From assembly GCA_019096065.1 (NCBI GenBank), contig JAGUCH010000001.1:5952001-6016000 (forward strand): a DNA stretch of 64,000 bases, given 5' to 3'. Numbering within the stretch: position 1 is the first letter of the stretch; each line of letters starts with the position of its first letter. Shown here piece after piece: positions 11,230 to 21,795 of the stretch. The stretch is from Paracyclopina nana. Taxonomy: Eukaryota > Arthropoda > Copepoda > Cyclopoida > Cyclopettidae. The translations under genes were made by a program, and so were the position numbers. The notes under the pieces are model-generated. The model was not told the origin of the DNA and made no database searches. It saw only the letters and a program-made list of their open reading frames with translations.

Positions 11230-14200
11230 ATGAGTGGAAAGGAGCAAACAGATGAGGAACTGTTCCTCAAAACAGACGGTTTATGGCGTTACCAGTACTT
11301 GCTCTTTGCCAATTTGGACGCCGACCCCATTTTTCAACTAATGCCGATTGATGTGAAAGATGACGTCAACCGGACTTTGTCTGACATTTATGGAATAGAT
11401 TTGCATAGATCAATGTCATATCAGACAAGGATGATGCAAATGCCGTTCACCAAAAAGGGAAAAACAGTGCACCTGTCAGTTTTTGCTCGCGTGGAAAAAG
11501 GTAAGATCGATTTTTAGACACAGTCTGAGTAGCGTCTACATAGACTATCCAAACAGATAAAGACCAGCGTGAGCTCAGTGGATACATCAAGAAGCTGAAC
11601 AGTCGTCTACGCAAAGTGACGGGTCTTGAGCGTATAGATGAATACAACAAGATGGTGAAACTGTTCTACGACAAGATTCTATGTGACTTCAACTACCCTG
11701 AGATTGGAAAGGATGAGCTTGTCAGCTACAAGCAACGTGCATCTCGTTCAAGCAAAGTCGAGATGCCAAAATCAACTGATGATGAGAGGCCAAGTTCTCG
11801 TTTGCCGTCTCCTGCTAAAGAGATGCCATCAAAGTCTACCGCTGATGCAGCGAAAATTGCCAAAAAGGTATGCATTCATAATTGGCTGTACATAGCTTAT
11901 AGATACCTTATGTAATTATTATCTAGATTTTGACGGATAAGACAAGACCCGATGATGAGCCATCTCAACAGCAGCTAGAAGCTGCAGGAGTTAAAGCCAA
12001 GGAGACCAAGAAAACTGCAGCGTCTAAGAAGGAGACTCCTACTAAGAAGACGACCATCACTCATCATGCTGAGGTTCATCAAGCTCCTAAGAAGGTTCCT
12101 CCGCCACCTAAGAAGGATGCACCCAAAAAAGATGCAGCAAAGGCTCCTAACCCACCCGTTAATACGCTACGTAAAAGCACTCGACAGACCAAGCGTGCTA
12201 TCAGTCCAGTCAGCATTTCTGACTCTGAGAGTCAAGGCAGCGTGTCAAAAAAGAAAAAGACAACCGCTTATGATGCTCCAGCGACATCAAGAGGGTCATC
12301 TAAGGTGCCAAGTGCTCCACCATCTGAACAGCAGTCATCAGATGATGATTTCGTCACTGAGAAGGAGAGGACTAAGACAACAGAGAAGGCAAGGTCTAGA
12401 GAGGCCATACCTAGACGATCCACGAGCCCAACAAGAGAAACATTGAACCAAACTTTCGGGAATGAAATTGAAACTGCTGACGAATTCAATGTTACTTTTG
12501 GTGATGATCCCTCAACATCTACAGCAGTCACCTCTGCTGATCAAGATCGTCGGCTTTATGCTCATTTGGCCCAATTTGCAGTGAAGTATCAAGCTGAATC
12601 TGAGACGTCTATGAGAAAAATACTCAAAGAGTTCAATGATGCATCGGCTAAGGAGGACAAAGACTCGAAAAAGATTATTAAAGAGCTGAAAGAGTTCTAC
12701 AATGATCCAGAAAATCCAATTAGGAAGGATGTCAAGAAGCTGGAAACTCGACTAAATACTCAGTCGATTCAAATTGGAGTAAGTTAACCTTATCTATAAG
12801 CTACGTAATGGCTACTTAGTATAGTTTACTTTTTTCAGAAACTTGTTGCTTCTATGAGCCAAATGACAAGCAATTTCAACCTACTCACCAATCAAATGTT
12901 AAAGGCTTTGAGCTCAATGAAGCAGATGGGTGACTCTCGAGCTGACATGGAATCTAGAGGCGCTTTCATCATTGGTCAGCTATTTCCATTGGATGTTATG
13001 GGCAAGTGTGCTGATGTCATCTTTGCATCACACTTTGCTCAGGAAATGGTGTTTGCTTTCCTCAAGCAGCACCTTACTGGATTGGCTAGCGATGTGACGT
13101 TGCGTCATATTGCAAAAATCATCTTTGAGAGCTGCTTCAATCAAATTGCTAGAGGACACCTTATTATAGGTGAACAAATTGGGTAAGTAACGTATCTATA
13201 CGCTATGTAAACTCTTGTCACTAAAAAGAATTTTAACTTTATTTGCAGTGCTTGGAAGCAAATTGATTGGTTTAAGAGGCCGTTGCCTTTTGGATTCATG
13301 GACATGATGAAGTTCAAAGTTATGCCTTTCATCATTGCTTACCTTAAATCTCTTGGGAGAGAAATGATTGAAAACTTTGCCACATTCAAGACTGTCATCT
13401 CAAACCTGTGCAGCAATGGCCGTACTCGAGTGGAAGAAATTGCTGCTTTGGGTTCAAGTGATGATGACGACTTCATAGACAAGCTGCTAGCACTTGACAC
13501 ACTCTACCATGACAGAAATAAGGTAAAAACAAATAATTACATAGCCTGTAAGTAGCTTATAGATAAGGTAATTCTTTGCAGCACTCTTTGCCAGCAAACA
13601 AGCAAACAGCTCCATCACGTGAAGATTACATCAAACGGATTGGTGCACGCACACTACCAAGAGGTGGTAAACCAGTGCTGCTTGATTACCCCAAATGCTT
13701 TGACGTTGTCCGTGACAAGTCCATGCAGGATGATTTGAGTGTCTATGATACTCTTTGCGTTCTTTGCGTCAGTGCAAATGAAACCGGACGTAATTGGAGG
13801 AAGCTGACTTTTGAGAAGACAAAATTTGTCGAAGAGGTACGTTATGAATAGCCTATCTACTGCCTAGGTAAACCGTGTTTTTATAGTTACCGGATGAATA
13901 CCAACGACTGCTCCGTGATCATCCAACAATTGCTACCATTGTTGACCACCTCAAAGACTTGAATATCTACACTGGAAGTGACGGAAATACAAGAGACTTT
14001 GGACAAAAGTCAAGTCAACCAGCTAATACACAGCCGAGGCAAAGCCAGTCTAGTGGTAGTGTTGAGGAAGGAAATCTGCCTGGAGCAAGCACTTCACAAA
14101 AAGATGAGATACGCCCTCATTTTTCATTGAAGAAAGCACTTAGAGGTTTTCAATCTCAACAAGTGTCTCCAATGAAGAAAGTATATTCACCATCTGTTAG

Positions 14201-15110
14201 CCCTGACGACATAGACAAGAAGGGAAAGACACAGCCCAAGACAAAGAAGCCGGTAAGCAGATATTTAGCGTATACATAGTCTATGAATAGATGATATAAG
14301 CGTTTATTATAGGCTACTCGAAAGAAACGACAGGCTAAAAAAGTTGATGAATCTGACACTGAGACTGAGGAAGAAACAACTACTGATGAATCGAGAGTAA
14401 TGCCAATCGCTTTTCTGGAAAGTGAAGGCGAAGAGAGTGGAAGTGACATACTATATCTTGAAGAGATTGAACTTGAGAAGCGAGCAGCTGAAAAAGCTTC
14501 TGCCGAGGCAGTAGATAAGCAGTCCAAAGAGATAGAAGCTGAGGAAGAAGAAAAGGAGGACGAAGATGAAGAGGAGAAGGAAGATGAACAAGAGAAAGAT
14601 CAAGAAGAAGATGAGGAAAATGAGGAAAGGAACAATGACAAAGATGATGATGATGATCAGGAAGGAGGAAATGCAGCTGAAGGGTCTGAGCCTCCTCAGG
14701 AGGAACATGAACAGGATGATGGCAACAGAGAGGCAAGTGCTGAAAAAGAAGATGAATCATCTAACAAGGAAGTAGATGAACAGCCACCGCTTGCACAAGA
14801 TGACTCTGAATATGATCCTAAGTTAAAAGAGGCTGACTTTGATATCAATCCGATCAATGATACTTCCAATTTCGTAAAGTCCGATCAGCTACTAAGCGCT
14901 TGCAATACTACCCGATCTATCGGCTATGAAGGAGACATTTTGACCTTGGAGGATGTTTCATCTTTCCTCATTGAAGCCAGCAAGGACTATCAACCCCCAG
15001 TAAGTCCCTATTCTACAAATCCTACTCATATGCATACATCCTTATAAGATTAGCCAATTTCCTTATACCTTAAATAGTTTGACTTTTTATTTCAGCATGA
15101 TGGATTTTAA
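11230..15110 (+). CDS. Nine-exon transposon accessory protein, unknown family
   Basis: Exons: 11230-11500, 11557-11867, 11927-12778, 12839-13182, 13249-13522, 13582-13836, 13887-14252, 14313-14999 and 15096-15110. All eight introns are GT-AG, 50-96 bp, and keep one frame of 1125 codons (1124 residues plus TAA). The start is ATG 11230 (MSGKEQTDEE); upstream sequence in frame does not look coding. Residues 1-90 form a compact domain I do not recognise. Exon 3 (about 195-478) is rich in K, S, T and P, with basic clusters that could be nuclear signals. Exons 4-7 (about 479-890) look globular. Exon 8 has a long acidic run (about 966-1010). No zinc finger, BEN or HTH pattern is obvious. By position it matches the TnpA-type partner of En/Spm, which binds subterminal repeats; that function is inference. 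Confidence 0.8.
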
Positions 15111-15864
15111 AATGATTTGGAATGAGCATGGCAATCCTATAAGAAAATCAACTGTGGAAATGGCAATGAAGAAGTAGTACAAACAGCTACTAGATCAACA
15201 TACAAGAAACAATCCAGTGAAGCGACGATTGCCTTAATATTTATTATTTCTCTAATCAATTATCTATGCAATTATTTACTTCTGAAACAGCATTTATGGA
15301 TATATTTTTGGAAAAATAAAGCTTATTCATACTCTATACAGACTCTATGTAACATGCGATCGATGATGAACGTAGCTTATAGTTGCAATCAATCTATTGG
15401 AAGACATCTATTTGCTTGTCAGCAAGCCCAGCGGCAATCTTGTATAGCTTGTCATCTTCAACTTATGTATTGCCTGAAAATAATAAGGTATGTAGACATG
15501 TAGGAAATGAAAAATTACTGTCTATTATCAAGGCTTATGGTAAGAGAATTGAAAGAATCATCGCTAGAGTCTATTTAATTGTTGGCAGACATAAACTGTA
15601 CTTGATGATAATCAATATAGCCTATTTTTGTAACTCTCAATATACTGTATGCAACCAAAAAAATAAGACCCTATCAAGACTGTATAAAAAATTGATTGGC
15701 CTCTCAGAGGGATAAATTGGGGCCGAAACACAAATAGATATTGATTTTTGAGAGGGGGTACATAGACCAGTAAACGTCACATTTTGGGAACATGGTATTG
15801 GCTATGAACCTTCTAATGCAAAGCTGATACATAGCAACTTAATACCCTATCTAGTAAAGTGATT
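15111..15864. repeat. Right subterminal repeat region of the transposon
   Basis: Motif variants like those at the left end recur here, for example CTCTATACAGACTCTATGTAA near 15330 (about 20 nt), GTAGCTTATAGTT near 15371, GTACATAGACCAG near 15760, GATACATAGC near 15823 and CCTATCTAG near 15847. AATAAA at about 15316 could end the accessory mRNA. A 110-codon open frame (15383-15715) overlaps the repeats and has no family signature. Confidence 0.55.
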
Positions 15865-16214
15865 ATATTGGTGGGGAAATGTAGTTGGAAAATCAGATAA
15901 ATAAAACAAAGCCCACTAACGCTAAATTGCTGGCTAGATTAAAATCACTTTTTATGGTGAGCAAATAAAGTGCAATGGGACACTTGTCATTGTCAAGTCA
16001 AGTGCAAAAGTCACAGTAACTATTCAAGTGTGAGGAATCCAAACCATTTGCTGCAAAACTTTTTGCAAGTAGCTAATCGGGCCTCGCCTTTGATTTATGC
16101 GGCTAGGACTGCATACCCAACCTTCAAATACTCCCAAAACAAGATTATACAAGAATACATTAACAATAAATAAGTAGTCAAAGCATTGTTCATAAAGATT
16201 TGATGCACATAAAA

Positions 16215-17700
16215 ACAATCTGAACAATCTGAACAAACTGAACATTCTGAACAATCTGAACAATCCGAACAATCTGAACAATCCGAACAATCTGAACAAT
16301 CTGAACAATGTGAACAAACTGAACATTCTGAACAATCTGAACAATCCGAACAATCTGAACAATCCGAACATTCTGAACAATCCGAACAATCCAAACATTC
16401 TGAACATTCTGAACAATCCGAACAATCCGAACATTCTGAACAATCTGAACAATCTGAACAATCCAAACAATCTGAACATTCTGAACAATCTGAACAATCC
16501 GAACAATCTGAACAATCTGAACATTCTGAACAATCTGAACAATCAGAACAATCAGAACAATCTGAACAAACTGAAAATTCTGAACAATCCGAACATTCTG
16601 AACAATTTGAAGAATCTGAACATTCTGAACAATCTGAAATATCTGAACAAACTGAACATTCTGAACAATCCGAACAATCCGAACAATCCGAACATTCTGA
16701 ACAATTTGAAGAATCTGAAGAATCTGAACAATCCAAACATTCTGAACATTCTGAACAATCTGAACATTCCGAACAATCTGAACATTCTGAACAATCTGAA
16801 ATATCTGAACAAACTGAACATTCTGAACAATCCGAACAATCTGAACATTCTGAACAATCTGAACAATCCGAACAATCTGAACAATCTGAACATTCTGAAC
16901 AATCTGAACAATCTGAACAATCTGAACAATCAGAACAATCTGAACAATCTGAACAATCTGAACAAACTGAAAATTCTGAACAATCCGAACATTCTGAACA
17001 ATTTGAAGAATCTGAACATTCTGAACAATCTGAAATATCTGAACAATCTGAACAATCTCAACAATCTGAAGAATCTGAACAATCTGAACATTCTGAACAA
17101 TATGAACAAACTGAACATTCTGAACAGTCCGAACAATCTGAACATTCTGAATATTCTGAACAATCCGAACAATCCAAACAATCTGAACAAACTGAACATT
17201 CTGAACAATCTGAACAATCCGAACAATCTGAACATTCTGAACAATCTGAACAATCCGAACAATCTGAACAATCTGAACAATCTGAACATTCTGAACAATT
17301 CTGAACAATCTGAACAATCCGAACAATCTGATCATTCTGAACAATCTGAACAATCCGAACAATCTGAACAATCTGAACATTCTGAACAATCCGAACAATC
17401 TGAACAATACGAACATTCTTAACCATCCAAACAATCTGAACAATCCGAACATTCTGTACAATCCAAACAATCTGAAAATTCTGAACAATCCGAACATTCT
17501 GAACTATCCGAACAATCTGAACAATCTGAACAAACTGAACATTCTGAACATTCCGATCATTCTGAACAATCCGAACAATCTGAACAATCCGAACAATCTG
17601 AACATTCTGAACAATCAGAACAATGCAAACATTCTGACCAATCCCAACAATCCAAAAAATCTGAACATTCTGAACAATTCAAACATTCTGAACAATCCGT
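16215..17700. repeat. 9-bp minisatellite in left foldback arm
   Basis: About 1.5 kb of a 9-bp unit in three main variants: GAACAATCT, GAACAATCC and GAACATTCT. Because 9 is a multiple of 3, long open frames appear on both strands and in several frames at once. They encode only short-period peptides and are not genes. A few one-base slips (for example near 17299) break the period. Confidence 0.95.
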
Positions 17701-17859
17701 TTCTTCAAAACTAGAAGATTTTTGACTTTGTTTACCTATTTTATTTTTAGTTTTGCACTTTTCAGCTCAGAGATGGCGCTGCTGTAGCAGGCAAAATGTG
17801 CTTTTCTACTCACAAAATTTTTCATAAAATAAGAAATGTGTACAATGCTCAAATATTAA

Positions 17860-18714
17860 CATTAACAATGTGCAAATTGTTTATAATGTTTGCAATGTTC
17901 GCATTGCTACATTTTTAACTACAATAGCAGTCATCCCACATTTTTGTAGTTTTTTAGTAGTTACTAAAACGGGCGATATCAATTTCACCTAGGTTCGCCT
18001 ACAAATTACGGCATAATTTACTACTGAATATAGATAACTTCAGGGTTTTGGGCTGAATATTTTTGATTGGCCTTAATTTAATAGCACAAAGAAAAATGTT
18101 TTAAATTTGTTTTGTCCCCTCTAAAATTGGCAAATATCAATGTAATTTTGCTTTGTGTATTTTTTTTAGTTATGTCATAATTTTGTAGGTAATGAAAGAT
18201 ATTTCACAATGCAAGAAATGCTTAACATTCTTCTTGTAAGTGAAAGAACTATGGCATAATTTTGGCTGTAACTTAATTAAGGTAAACATATGGAGCTCTA
18301 TCATTGAAATGGTTACAAAAAAAGAATAACTAAGAATCAATAATAGAAAAAAATATTTTCGGAAACCCGTCATGCCCGTGCATGTCGCGCATTTTAGAAG
18401 TCGCACATGTCCCAACCAGAAATTCTGAGCCTGAGCCCTCATACGCCAAAAAACCCTATGTCATCCTACATATAATTTACAAAGTAAGAATACATGTATT
18501 GAAAGTATGAGTAGATTTTTTATTCAGGAAAAAGTTTTGGTAGTTAAGCTGCAAGCGTACTATATAAAAGAGAAAATTACAGAAATCAAGTTTGTGATGC
18601 CTTGCCAAATATTGAAGGGATTAACTATCAGGGGCCGCGACTGCATAGGCAGGGATCAAATGCAAGCAAAACTTAGATTTATTTTCACAAAAAATATAGA
18701 TTACGCCGTGTGAA
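17860..18714. other. Foldback interior, no gene seen
   Basis: AT-rich sequence between the left arm and the second array. Near 18372-18415 it contains CATGTCGCGCATTTTAG and a decayed partner, the same motif as the ends of the Mutator-like element at 29408-30882, so a relic of that family sits here. No coding region is supported. Confidence 0.5.
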
Positions 18715-19562
18715 CCTGTGTGTGGTGTGTTTGCCATGTTCGGTGTGTTCATCATGTTCGGTGTGTTCGCCCATGTCCGCCGTGTTCGCCGTGTTCGCCG
18801 AGTTCGGTGTGTTCGCCGTGTTTGCTGTGTTCGGCCGTGTTTGGTGTGTTCGCCCGTGTTTGGTGTGTTCGCCCGTGTTTGGTGTGTTCGCCCGTGTTCG
18901 GTGTGTTTGCCCGTGTTCGGTGTGTTCGCCCGCGTTCGGTGTGTTCGCTGTGTTCGCCGTGTTCGCTATGTACGCCGTGTTCGCCGTGTTTGCCGTGTTC
19001 GCTGTGTTTGCTGTGTTTGCTGTGTTCTCTGTGTACGCCGTGTTCGCTGTGTTCGGCCGTGTTCGGTGTGTTCGCCCGTGTTCGGTGTGTGTTAGTCCGT
19101 GTTCGGTGTGTTCGCCCGTGTTCGGTGTGTTCGCCCGTGTTCGGTGTGTTCGCCCGTGTTTGCCGTGTTCGTTGTGTACGCCGTGTTCGCCGTGTTCGCT
19201 GTGTTTGCTGTGTTCGCTGTGTTCGCTGTGTACACCGTGCTTGCTGTGTTCGGCCGTGTTCGGTGTGTTCGCCCGTGTTCGGTGTGTTTGCCCGTGTTCG
19301 GTGTGTTCGCCCGTGTTCGGTGTTCGGCTGTGTTCGCTGTGTTCGGCCGTGTTCGGTGTGTTCGCCGTGTTCGCTGTGTTCTCCATGTTCGCTATGTACG
19401 CCGTGTTCGCCGTGTTTGCCGTGTTCGCTGTGTTTGCTGTGTTCGCTGTGTTCTCTGTGTACGCCGTGTTCACTGTGTTCGGCCGTGTTCGGTGTGTTCG
19501 TCCATGTTCGGTGTATGTTCGTCCGTGTTCGGTGTGTTCGCCCGTGTTCGGTGTGTTCGGTG
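18715..19562. repeat. Second 9-bp minisatellite, GTGTTCGCC family
   Basis: Units GTGTTCGCC, GTGTTCGGT, GTGTTCGCT and GTGTTTGCC follow each other with occasional extra bases. The array is interrupted by the Gypsy element and resumes for about 70 bp at 28801-28870. Open frames across it are products of the 9-bp period. Confidence 0.9.
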
Positions 19563-19807
19563 TGTAGCAGGGAGCGTGTCGGCCTACGGGTCGACCGCTC
19601 GCTGCGCGCGCTCGCCTCGGGCGCGCGGTAGTATAACGAGTAGTATAGTGTGATCATCAGTAAAGGAAATAAATTCACCGCATTGACACGTGTTGTCTGC
19701 GGCCCAAAGACTGACCTCTGCTAGCCTCCAGGCCCGTCCCCGCTTGACATAGCCTAGATACGAGTAGTGGCTTGATAAGTCACAGTAGTATATCTCGACC
19801 TACTACA
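19563..19807 (+). repeat. 5' LTR
   Basis: 245 bp, TG...CA ends. An initiator-like TCAGT at 19657-19661 is followed by AATAAA at 19668-19673, so transcription start and poly(A) signal sit close together in the middle of the LTR. No TATA box stands at a suitable distance upstream. Confidence 0.93.
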
Positions 19808-19809
19808 GA

Positions 19810-19827
19810 TGGCGCGGGTCGTTGGAC
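19810..19827 (+). other. Primer binding site
   Basis: Two bases after the LTR the sequence begins TGGCGCGGGTCGTTGGAC. It starts with TGG, the complement of tRNA CCA ends, and should pair with a tRNA ending CGCGCCA. I cannot tell which tRNA from the window. Confidence 0.65.
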
Positions 19828-20631
19828 CTGTGATTTCATCACTCCACTACCCATTAAGTACATCCTGCCGGAAGCTATAAGTGCTAAGTATACACGATAA
19901 GTATAAAAGGGATAATAGTGCTGCTCAAATAATATCATGCTCGAGTCAACTGCCAAAACATGAACCTACGTGCAAGCCACGAAGTAAAGAGAGATTAATG
20001 CTGAAAGCATGAAAGGCAGTTGACTATAAAAAGTAAAATAGTGGTGGCTAAAATGTAAAAATGTAAAGCTCAGACCAGAGCAAAAGGGCAAAGATCACTC
20101 TGCAATAGCTGCAGCTGCAAACAATCAGAAAGCTATCAAATAACAATCAAAGGGATTGTCCGTGAGAGCCAGCGGCCGAATGGTCAGCCCGGCCAACGCT
20201 GGTGCAAATCATTGTAGATCCTAGTTAAGCTAGGGCCGGTCAACTCACGGGCAAATTCCAACTGCAGGTGATCAAATAGTAATTGTTATGGGGGGACAAT
20301 GGCCGAATGGTCGGGGCTGCTAACACCAGTCGCAAATCATTTGGATTCCAGTGAATGCTGGAGCCGGCCACCCCATGACAATGTACAAATAAAGGGGTGG
20401 AGAAGGAGGATAGAAGCTCATGACCACGTGGTGACCACATGACCGGTAGCGGATCAACAGCTGCGAGCTATCAGGATTCCACTGAAGCTAAAGCTGGTCA
20501 CCACGTGCGGTCACGGTCAAATAAACGATAAGGAGAAATGTGACACCAGCGTGGCATTTTCGGTGGTCAGTAAACAATCAATAAATGTCACGCCACAACC
20601 CTCTGCAGTGACCTGCGAGCGCGTTGGCGGA
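19828..20631 (+). promoter_or_regulatory. Long Gypsy leader with three tandem structured modules
   Basis: Three related modules follow one another: 20160-20250, 20283-20382 and 20425-20507. Each is closed by an inverted pair: CCGTGAG with CTCACGG; TTGTTATGGGG with CCCCATGACAA (one mismatch); CACGTGGTGACC with GGTCACCACGTG (perfect). Modules 1 and 2 share GGCCGAATGGTC, which resembles the A-box and D-arm of serine or leucine tRNAs. All three share a GATYCYA-TGAAGCT-like core near the 3' side. Possible roles are RNA packaging, IRES activity or a tRNA-derived insert; none is shown. Confidence 0.55.
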
Positions 20632-20666
20632 TATATAAGACCGCTGGTGGGGAATAGCTATCAGTT
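20632..20666 (+). promoter_or_regulatory. Internal TATA box plus initiator upstream of gag
   Basis: TATATAA at 20632-20638 is followed by TCAGTT at 20661-20666. The spacing of 31 nt from the first T to the initiator A is canonical for RNA polymerase II core promoters. A start here would give a 68-nt leader before the gag ATG at 20731 and would skip the structured modules. Confidence 0.5.
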
Positions 20667-20730
20667 CCTTTCGGCTTTCCCTCAGTTAACAGTAATCACA
20701 ACTCACTTCATTGTTGAATCGTAGACCACC

Positions 20731-21781
20731 ATGGTAATTATAATAGCACATTCTCACAAAAGACCGAAAGCTCACTCTTCTCCCCCACGCATAGGCCCAG
20801 CCACCACAAGATATAGCTGCTGCGGTGGCCCTTGAGGTCAACCGCCAAATGAGAGCCAACGCTGCTGTTCAGCGTCGGCCTCAACAACTCCAACTGCTCC
20901 GCGAGACGGATAGCCGCTCCTTCCAGCAATGGCGGATGCATATCGAGTCCCAATTCGAGGACTCGATAGAGCCGGAAGTCACCAAGAAGATGCTGATCAA
21001 GGCATCTATTGTCGGCCTTGCGTTGGAAATGATCAATTCCATCGACAAGAAGTCGAGCAATGACACGTACACCTACAAGCACTACCTCGACGACCTTGAA
21101 AAGGCCTTTGTGGACGAGTCGGCCCAAGAGGCCGCCAGGGTGGCATACGACACCGCCGCGCAGGGTCCCCATGAATCCGTAATGACCTGGGCGGCACGCA
21201 TCAAGTCGCTCTACCTGAGGGCTTTCGCCAATGACGCACTGCGGTGCGCCAAGGTCGACAAGGATCCAGAGGTCATTAGGAAGTTCACTATCAATCTGCG
21301 GGACCCTCAGACACGTTGGCTGGTAATCGCCAGCAAATATGATACGCTGACGGAGGCCGCTTCCAATGCATCCTCCAAGGAGTGCCTGGTAGGATTAGCC
21401 GGCGGCAAGGCCAACCCCCTGGGGCAAGGGGGCATCATGCAAATCACCCAAGAGGGCACCTCAGATCAACCCGACGTCGCCAAGATCATCGCCGCTCTAG
21501 GCGACAAGGCTAACATGAGATGCTACGGCTGCGGCGGCTACGGCCATCTCAAGGCTCAATGCACCAACCAACGCCAAAACGGCCAACGAGGGCGAGGAGG
21601 ATTCCGGGGCCGGGGACGTGGCGGCCGCGGGCGTGGCAGTAACAATCCATACCACGCCGCCCCGCCGGTCTCGCCCCAAGAATATAATAAATATCGCAAC
21701 GCGGCCATCGCACATGTGGCCAGTGCCCCCACGGACGCCTACACCTGGGAGGCGCCAAAAAACGGAGCCAGCCGGTCCTAA
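20731..21781 (+). CDS. gag: Gag with an intron after the start codon
   Basis: The open frame begins upstream of 20825 but has no good early ATG. An ATG at 20731 is followed at once by GTAATT, and a polypyrimidine tract ending GCATAG closes at 20794. Removing 20734-20794 (61 bp) puts the ATG in frame with the rest (20795-21781, TAA at 21779). The alternative is ATG 20849 in the same frame. The C-terminal part has one CCHC zinc knuckle (21521-21562, C-x2-C-x4-H-x4-C) and an RGG-rich tail, both for RNA binding and packaging. The frame ends 16 nt after a slippery heptamer that leads into pro. The upstream ATG also matches the leader-ATG style of retroviruses with spliced messages. Confidence 0.85.
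21757..21763 (+). promoter_or_regulatory. Slippery heptamer A_AAA_AAC for -1 frameshift
   Basis: In the gag frame the codons read CCA AAA AAC, so the heptamer is in the right phase. Pro lies in the -1 frame, open across this site, and gag stops 16 nt later. This is the textbook signal for programmed -1 frameshifting. Confidence 0.8.
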
Positions 21782-21795
21782 GGGACCGGCCATCA

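Larger units (their letters stand above)
7065..15876. mobile_element. CMC/Tnp2-like DNA transposon, complete, 8.8 kb
   Basis: The ends are inverted: CCCCACCAATAT at 7065-7076 and its complement at 15865-15876. In both ends the 12 bp are followed, after the same 11-nt gap, by TAGATAG, so the terminal repeat is about 30 bp with an imperfect centre. AA flanks both ends (7063-7064 and 15877-15878), which fits a 2-bp target duplication but is weak evidence alone. Inside are a minus-strand transposase gene and a divergent plus-strand accessory gene. About 700 bp at each end are dense in variants of TACATAG and TATCTATAAGC in both orientations, like the subterminal repeats of En/Spm (CACTA) elements. 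Both genes have intact frames and splice sites, so this may be an autonomous copy. Confidence 0.8.

Noticed and set aside
16024-17497. Several open frames of 120-435 codons in both strands over the left-arm array
   Set aside because: They follow from a 9-bp tandem unit without stops in most frames; the peptides are simple repeats and frames overlap each other.
18685-19678. Valine/cysteine-rich and asparagine/threonine-rich open frames over the GTGTTCG array
   Set aside because: Repeat-derived; one frame even runs into the 5' LTR, which cannot be a native gene.
20160-20507. tRNA genes in the Gypsy leader
   Set aside because: The tRNA-like blocks lack a full cloverleaf and a standard T-arm, so I describe them as structured modules only.
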